DNA of 64,000 bases from Alphaproteobacteria bacterium (lineage in GTDB: Bacteria; Pseudomonadota; Alphaproteobacteria; Rhodospirillales; Rhodospirillaceae): positions 124,001-188,000 of the forward strand of contig QJZR01000012.1 of the NCBI GenBank assembly GCA_003246625.1, written 5' to 3'. A program made the translations under genes and the position numbers. Within the stretch, counting starts at the first letter, position 1. Every line of letters begins with the position of its first letter. The notes below the pieces were generated by a model. It was given only the letters and a program-made list of their open reading frames with translations. It searched no databases and had not been told where the DNA came from. Of this stretch, positions 57,604 to 64,000 are shown piece after piece.

Positions 57604-57635
57604 AGAAAAAAGGCCGGGCTTGAAAAAGCCCGGCC
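57604..57635 (-). terminator. Rho-independent terminator of the Crp-type gene
   Basis: A 10-base-pair stem (57612-57621 with 57626-57635, GGCCGGGCTT/AAGCCCGGCC) with loop GAAA. On the minus strand it is followed by six T residues and then CTTTTC. Confidence 0.88.
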
Positions 57636-57771
57636 AGAGTATGCTCTTGAGGGAAAGAGGATACCGATATCGATGGCAGAACCATCGACCAAGTCACCTT
57701 GCCGGAATTCCCCCCGGGCCGATGTGACGGCAGTCACTCGGCGAAAAAAGGTTTAATGACGGAACTTCGGG

Positions 57772-58470
57772 CTAGAAATCCCCGCGAACGTTCTCAACCA
57801 AAAGAACGAGTTCGGAGACGTCGCGCACCACGAGGGCGCTTTTCTCGCGCTTGACGACGCCCTGACGGGCCAGGTCGCTCATCACCCGGGCAACGGTTTC
57901 GCGGGTCGTGCTGACCCGACTCGCCATGTCGGAATGCACCGGAATCGGCGAGATCTCGGCGCTGCCGTCGGGGCGCACGCCAGCCGCGCGTGCCAGACGC
58001 AGAACCTCGGCATGAACGCGGTTGTTGGCGCCGAGGGTGCTGAGGTCGAGAATGCGGCCCGACGAGGTGCGGACCACCGCCGCCAGACGACGCATCACCG
58101 ACAGCGCCATATCCGGATTTTCCGTCGCCACCCGGCGAAAGGCCTCATCCCCCAGGGACGCGACCAGCGACGCCTCGACCGCCATGACGCTGGCCGAACG
58201 GGGTTCGCCGTCAAGGGCGGCCAACTCGCCGAAATGACCGCCGGGACCGATGTCGTCCAGGGTGATTTCGCGCCCCGATACCGAATAGAGAACCACCCGC
58301 ACCTTGCCCTCGCCGACGAAAAAGACGTCGCGAGTTTCGCTTTGGCGGTCGATGATCTCTTCCCCCGCGCGGAAACGCCGCCACACCAGCAGACGATCCA
58401 GTCCGGCGCGCACCTCGGCGGGGAGGGCGGCGAACATCGGCACGTCGGCGGCTGTCGGTTTCGGCTTCAT
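57772..58470 (-). CDS. Crp/Fnr family transcriptional regulator, Crp-like
   Basis: A 232-residue regulator with an N-terminal cyclic-nucleotide-binding beta roll (GPGGHFGELAALDGEPRSAS with FGELAALxGEPR) and a C-terminal helix-turn-helix (HSDMASRVSTTRETVARVMS). The phosphate-binding cassette resembles that of cAMP-binding members, and there is no cysteine cluster, unlike the Fnr-type regulator at 43715-44428. Its targets are unknown. It is a single-gene unit with a terminator on each side. Confidence 0.87.
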   Translation of the reverse strand: MKPKPTAADVPMFAALPAEVRAGLDRLLVWRRFRAGEEIIDRQSETRDVFFVGEGKVRVVLYSVSGREITLDDIGPGGHFGELAALDGEPRSASVMAVEASLVASLGDEAFRRVATENPDMALSVMRRLAAVVRTSSGRILDLSTLGANNRVHAEVLRLARAAGVRPDGSAEISPIPVHSDMASRVSTTRETVARVMSDLARQGVVKREKSALVVRDVSELVLLVENVRGDF

Positions 58471-58576
58471 CGGCGCATCACGCTGGATCGACGGGGAAAT
58501 TCGGCTGCATTCTTGTTGTATAATACAGCCGGTTTTCTCAAGAAAGCATGAAGGCGGGAAAGCCCCTGCCCTCGAC

Positions 58577-58607
58577 GAAAAACCGGAGCGTGCAGCGCAC
58601 GCTCCGG
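58577..58607 (-). terminator. Rho-independent terminator of the first glnK-amtB operon
   Basis: An 11-base-pair perfect stem (58583-58593 with 58597-58607, CCGGAGCGTGC/GCACGCTCCGG), followed on the minus strand by TTTTTCG. Confidence 0.9.
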
Positions 58608-58639
58608 CCCGGAAGTTGGGGGAAAATTTCCGGTTACGA

Positions 58640-60001
<1,362 letters not shown>

Positions 60002-60014
60002 CGCTGCTTTCTCC

Positions 60015-60398
<384 letters not shown>

Positions 60399-60431
60399 TC
60401 ACGCAGCCCCATGGCGCGCAACTCCTGCAAT

Positions 60432-60446
60432 ACAAGCCGCGTGCCA
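60432..60446 (-). promoter_or_regulatory. Sigma-54-type promoter of glnK copy 1
   Basis: On the minus strand TGGCAC-GCGGC-TTGTA matches the consensus TGGCAC-N5-TTGCA except for T in place of C in the -12 GC. The -24 GG is at 60445-60444, predicting transcription from near 60420. The 444-base stretch 60354-60797 contains this promoter, the enhancer at 60551-60567 and the amtB copy 2 terminator, and no gene I can support. Confidence 0.65.
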
Positions 60447-60550
60447 CTTCGCGTTGTCGCGATAAAATAGCAAAGATCGTTTAATAACAATCGATTGAGA
60501 AAACACGCATGACATCGGGCATATTCGGCCCGAATGGCGCCGGGATTTTC

Positions 60551-60567
60551 TGCACGTTTCGTGTGCA
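60551..60567. promoter_or_regulatory. NtrC enhancer site upstream of glnK copy 1
   Basis: TGCAC-GTTTCGT-GTGCA fits the NtrC consensus TGCAC-N7-GTGCA exactly. Its centre is about 139 bases upstream of the predicted start of transcription, a normal enhancer distance for NtrC with sigma-54. Confidence 0.75.
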
Positions 60568-60745
60568 ATTTGCCGTTATGGCACCGTCCGCCCCTTTCCC
60601 GGTCACCGAAACGCCAGACGAACCACGGGGGCGGCAACCGGCACGGGGAGACCGCAAAGAATATTACCTATGAAATACAGATGATTATCCGAAATCCCGC
60701 TGAACGACTCGCTCGAAACCAACGCTGGCGAAAAAATATGCATAC

Positions 60746-60778
60746 AAAAACGGCGCCGGACGAATCCGGCGCCGTTTT
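60746..60778 (-). terminator. Rho-independent terminator of the second glnK-amtB operon
   Basis: A 14-base-pair perfect stem (60747-60760 with 60765-60778) with loop CGAA lies 20 bases past the amtB copy 2 stop, followed on the minus strand by T residues. It makes the two glnK-amtB pairs separate transcription units. Confidence 0.92.
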
Positions 60779-60797
60779 CCGTTCGATATGAAAGGCT

Positions 60798-62129
60798 TCA
60801 GTGCGCCACGGTTTCCCCGTGCAGCGCGAAGTCCAGCCCCTCGACCTCCGCCTCGCGCGAGACCCGCACGCCGATCGCCAGGTCGATCGCCTTAAGGATG
60901 ACGAAGCTGCCGACGCCGGACCAGACGACGGTCAGAAGAATGCCCTCGATCTGGGTCCAAACCTGCGCGGGGTTGCCGTCGATCAGGCCCGACTTGCCGG
61001 CGCCGCCGACCGAGGCGACGGCGAAGACGCCGGTCAGCACCGCGCCCAACACGCCGCCCAGACCGTGCACGCCCCAAACGTCGAGAGCGTCGTCATAGCC
61101 GAAGCGGGACTTGAGCCCGGTCACCCCCCAGAAGCAGACCGGCCCGGCAAGAATGCCGATGGCCAAAGCGCTGCCCATCGAAACGAAGCCGCAAGCCGGG
61201 GTCACCGCCACCAGACCGGCCACCGCGCCGGAAGCCGCGCCGAGCAGGCTCGGCTTGCCGCGCACCAGCCATTCGGTCAGGGTCCACGACACTACCGCCG
61301 CCGCGGTCGCGGCATGGGTGTTGATCATCGCCTGCCCCGCCAGCCCGCCGGAGGCCAACGCCGAACCGGCGTTGAAACCGAACCAGCCGACCCACAGCAT
61401 CGCGGCGCCGATCATCGTCAGGGTCAGGTTGTGCGGCGCCATGTTCTCGACGCCATAACCGTCGCGCTTGCCGACCATCAGGGTGGCGACCAGCCCCGCC
61501 ACCGCGGCGTTGATGTGCACCACCGTGCCGCCCGCGAAGTCGAGCACGCCGTCGCCGCCCAGATAGCCGCCGGGTCCCCAAACCATGTGCGCCACCGGCA
61601 CGTAGACCAGCAGCAGCCAAATGCCCAGGAACAGCATCATCGCCGAGAACTTGATACGGTCGGCGGGGGCGCCGACGATCAGCGCCGGGGTGATCACCGC
61701 GAAGGTGCACTGAAACATCACGAAGACGTTTTCCGGGATGGTCGGCGCCAACGGCGCCAGGGTGTCGGGCAGGATGCCGTCCAACATGACGCGGTCGAGC
61801 CCGCCGATGAAGGCGTTCCCCTCGGTAAAGCTGAGGCTATAGCCGCAAACCAGCCACAGCACCGACAGCATGCCGCTGGCGAACAAGCACTGCATCAGCA
61901 CCGCCAGCACGTTCTTGCGGCGGACCAGGCCGCCATAGAACAGGGCCAGGCCGGGAAGGGTCATGAACAGAACCAGAATCGAGGACACCATCAGCCACGC
62001 CGTGTCGCCGGTATCGAGCCTCGGGACGGGCGCGGCCTCGGCCGCCTGGGCAAAAGCGGGAGACGCCAGGCAAGGCACCGCCCCGCAGGTCGCCGCCAGG
62101 GCGGCGACCCGTTTGAAAAGACTCTGCAT
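60798..62129 (-). CDS. amtB: Ammonium transporter AmtB (copy 2)
   Basis: A 443-residue ammonium channel with signal-like N-terminus. Family motifs include LPGLALFYGGLVRRKNVLAV, GGTVVHINAAVAGLVATL and VWGVHGLGGVLGAVLTGVFA with pore histidines in VVHINA and VHGLGG. The patterns FYGGLVRRKN and HINAAVAGLV resemble the classical enterobacterial AmtB more than copy 1 does. It follows the second glnK gene by 13 bases and is ended by a strong terminator. Confidence 0.96.
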   Translation of the reverse strand: MQSLFKRVAALAATCGAVPCLASPAFAQAAEAAPVPRLDTGDTAWLMVSSILVLFMTLPGLALFYGGLVRRKNVLAVLMQCLFASGMLSVLWLVCGYSLSFTEGNAFIGGLDRVMLDGILPDTLAPLAPTIPENVFVMFQCTFAVITPALIVGAPADRIKFSAMMLFLGIWLLLVYVPVAHMVWGPGGYLGGDGVLDFAGGTVVHINAAVAGLVATLMVGKRDGYGVENMAPHNLTLTMIGAAMLWVGWFGFNAGSALASGGLAGQAMINTHAATAAAVVSWTLTEWLVRGKPSLLGAASGAVAGLVAVTPACGFVSMGSALAIGILAGPVCFWGVTGLKSRFGYDDALDVWGVHGLGGVLGAVLTGVFAVASVGGAGKSGLIDGNPAQVWTQIEGILLTVVWSGVGSFVILKAIDLAIGVRVSREAEVEGLDFALHGETVAH

Positions 62130-62142
62130 TCAGGAAATCTCC

Positions 62143-62625
<483 letters not shown>

Positions 62626-62745
62626 CGGGGATTCTTACGATTGAAGGAAACACCTCAAAAAATCATGCGGTGAAAAAATGGGCAGCCCCGTGCCTCAAAC
62701 CCGCGAGTCCATGCCCAACATTTTACCAGATACACGTCCGCATTG

Positions 62746-62775
62746 AATGAAAAAAGCCCAGCCTTGCGGCTGGGC
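62746..62775 (-). terminator. Rho-independent terminator of rpoH
   Basis: An eight-base-pair stem (62756-62763 with 62768-62775, GCCCAGCC/GGCTGGGC) with loop TTGC, followed on the minus strand by six T residues. Confidence 0.88.
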
Positions 62776-62803
62776 CCGAAGATAGTTTCGCGGATGGGAC
62801 GCG

Positions 62804-63709
62804 TCAGGAGGCGAACAACGCCGTCGACGGCGCGTCGTGACCCAAGCGGGTGGCGGCTTCGCGGATCGCCCGCGACAGCTTGTCGAAGGCGCGGTTCTCG
62901 ATCTGGCGGACGCGTTCGCGGCTGATGCCATAGGACTTGCCGATGTCTTCCAGGGTCATCGGGTCGCTCTGCAACCGTCGCAGACGAATGATTTCCGCCT
63001 CGCGCGGGCTCAGGGCCTGCATCGCGTCGGCGATCAGGCGGTGGCCAAGGTCCATTTCCTGCCGGGTGGACAGCTGCTGTTCCTGGTTCGGCCGGTTGTC
63101 GACCAGAAGCTCGATGCGTTCCATCCCCCCTTCCTCGCCCACCGGCGCGTTCAGGGTGGCGTCCGGCCTGGCGAGGCGGCGGTTCATCGTCACCACCTCG
63201 TGCTCGGGCACGTCGAGATCCTTGGCGATGCGGGCGACATCCTCGGGAGCGAGGTCGCCCTCCTCGTAGCGGCCGAGAGCCGCCTTGGCGCGCCGCAGGT
63301 TAAAGAACAGCTTCTTCTGCGCCGCGACGGTGCCGATCTTCACCATCGACCAACTGTTCAGGATGTATTCGTTGATCGCCGCCTTCACCCACCACATCGC
63401 ATAGGTGGACAGACGGAAGCCGCGCTCGGGATCGAACTTCTTCACCGCGCGCATCAGGCCGACGTTGCCTTCCGAGATCAGATCGGCAACCGGCAGACCA
63501 TAGTGGCGATAGCCCATCGCGATCTTGGCGACAAGTCGCAGATGGCTGGTCACCAGCTTGTGCGCCGCCTCGACGTCGCCGTGTTCGGAGAACCGGCGCG
63601 ACAGCATGTATTCCTCCTCCACCGGCAGAACCGGGAACGCCCGGATCGCCCGCAGATAGGCCTGCAAGCCGCCTTCATCGGAAATGGCGGGAACGCGAAT
63701 GGTCGTCAT
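62804..63709 (-). CDS. rpoH: RNA polymerase sigma-32 factor RpoH
   Basis: A 301-residue heat-shock sigma factor. Region 2 has LISEGNVGLMRAVKKFDPER (residues 78-97) and FRLSTYAMWWVKAAINEYIL; the RpoH-specific box QKKLFFNLRR is at residues 131-140; region 4 has LEDIGKSYGISRERVRQIEN. The start ATG at 63709 is preceded by AGGAG. Sigma-32-type promoters are seen before lon and, weakly, before clpP. The last conserved part is close to the stop, and length is normal. Confidence 0.96.
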   Translation of the reverse strand: MTTIRVPAISDEGGLQAYLRAIRAFPVLPVEEEYMLSRRFSEHGDVEAAHKLVTSHLRLVAKIAMGYRHYGLPVADLISEGNVGLMRAVKKFDPERGFRLSTYAMWWVKAAINEYILNSWSMVKIGTVAAQKKLFFNLRRAKAALGRYEEGDLAPEDVARIAKDLDVPEHEVVTMNRRLARPDATLNAPVGEEGGMERIELLVDNRPNQEQQLSTRQEMDLGHRLIADAMQALSPREAEIIRLRRLQSDPMTLEDIGKSYGISRERVRQIENRAFDKLSRAIREAATRLGHDAPSTALFAS

Positions 63710-64000
63710 GGCATAAGGCTCCTAGCACAAACGGAAGTGGACTTTTCTTGATGGGGCGAACCCCTGGCTCCGGCCGAATCAACAAATTCGGTCGGATTGT
63801 CCTGCATCAACGCGAGCGAAGCCGTGACGAAAACAGGCGATCGGAAAGGTCAAGACCACGGTCATATCCTCCATCGAGCAACATGAGTTCCGAAAGCGGC
63901 CCGGCTGTCCTCGACACACCGGGTAGGTCGGCCTGAACGGGTAGCACCGACAGGATCAAGGATACAGAATTGCGCGGCCCTTGCAAGACCCCTTGCCCCG
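63710..64000. other. Region upstream of rpoH to the window edge
   Basis: No gene is supported in these 291 bases. The minus strand has a possible sigma-70 promoter, TTGCAA (63986-63981) and TATCCT (63964-63959) 16 bases apart, which would give rpoH a leader of about 240 bases. Long rpoH leaders can carry translational control, but I see no obvious structured element by eye. Confidence 0.4.

Noticed and set aside
62680..62693. GGCAGCCCCGTGCC as an upstream NtrC site for glnK copy 2
   Set aside because: The symmetric arms are GGCA/TGCC and do not match the GCAC-N7-GTGC pattern well enough.
63748..63936. A 62-residue plus-strand frame at the right end
   Set aside because: No recognisable domain; lies in the rpoH leader/promoter region and has no convincing ribosome-binding site.

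Overview
The window looks like a chromosomal segment of a GC-rich alphaproteobacterium. The evidence is GcrA and an RcdA/DUF1465 protein (both essentially alphaproteobacterial cell-cycle factors), the pyrB-pyrC-plsY-dprA-topA-rnr cluster, an RpoH-type sigma-32 with an RpoH box, and two glnK-amtB pairs of the kind found in Rhodospirillales. An order-level placement near Rhodospirillum/Magnetospirillum is inference. I see no insertion sequence, prophage, CRISPR array or rRNA operon; nearly everything is core housekeeping DNA, densely packed.

Layout. 1-2181 (minus): start of the complex I operon nuoA-B-C-D, running off the left edge. 2182-4066: a 543-base gap, a DUF2892 membrane protein, a LysE exporter, tRNA-Val(TAC) and HU. 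4395-10869 (minus): the proteostasis block lon, clpX, clpP, tig, with a good sigma-32-type promoter before lon, then tRNA-Leu(TAG). 10945-14828: bifunctional NAD(P)HX repair enzyme, D-amino-acid dehydrogenase and a rhomboid protease, with an unusual inverted-pair repeat element between the last two. 14848-19869: MscS channel, a Card1/Can2-like nuclease-domain protein, an old yellow enzyme, and lrgAB with a divergent LysR regulator and twin operator palindromes. 19860-30963: glutathionylspermidine synthetase/amidase, a GGDEF-EAL protein, D-amino-acid transaminase, tRNA-Val(GAC), N-formylglutamate amidohydrolase-type protein, thioesterase, RsmC-like methylase, CysQ, an MFS carrier and GcrA. 31089-38025: DUF4139 protein, TPR/glycosyltransferase-like protein, RcdA-like protein, and the znuA / zur-znuC-znuB zinc uptake locus. 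38029-44428: a degenerate DadA-like protein, a signalling island (Hpt, receiver, histidine kinase, receiver-HDOD), an ACT protein and an Fnr-type regulator. 44561-56694 (plus): dusA, then pyrB-pyrC-plsY-dprA-topA-rnr-ctp and rpmG. 56759-64000 (minus): receiver, DUF423, Crp-type regulator, two tandem glnK-amtB operons and rpoH.

How parts work together. Lon, ClpXP, trigger factor and RpoH form a heat-shock/proteolysis set, and RcdA is known in Caulobacter as a ClpXP adaptor for CtrA turnover. The two glnK-amtB operons are separated by a strong terminator and both have sigma-54-like promoters; one has a textbook NtrC enhancer about 140 bases upstream. The zinc locus has the expected divergent arrangement with a weak candidate Zur site.

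Most interesting: (1) the CARF-less Card1/Can2-like protein with a substituted ExK motif, apparently co-transcribed with an MscS channel and a rhomboid protease; (2) the inverted-pair element at 13866-14029; (3) regulatory palindromes at 18929-18974 and 21881-21899; (4) a PyrC that has lost the HxH metal ligands. I did not find a clear-cut new defence or mobile system, and item 1 is only a candidate.
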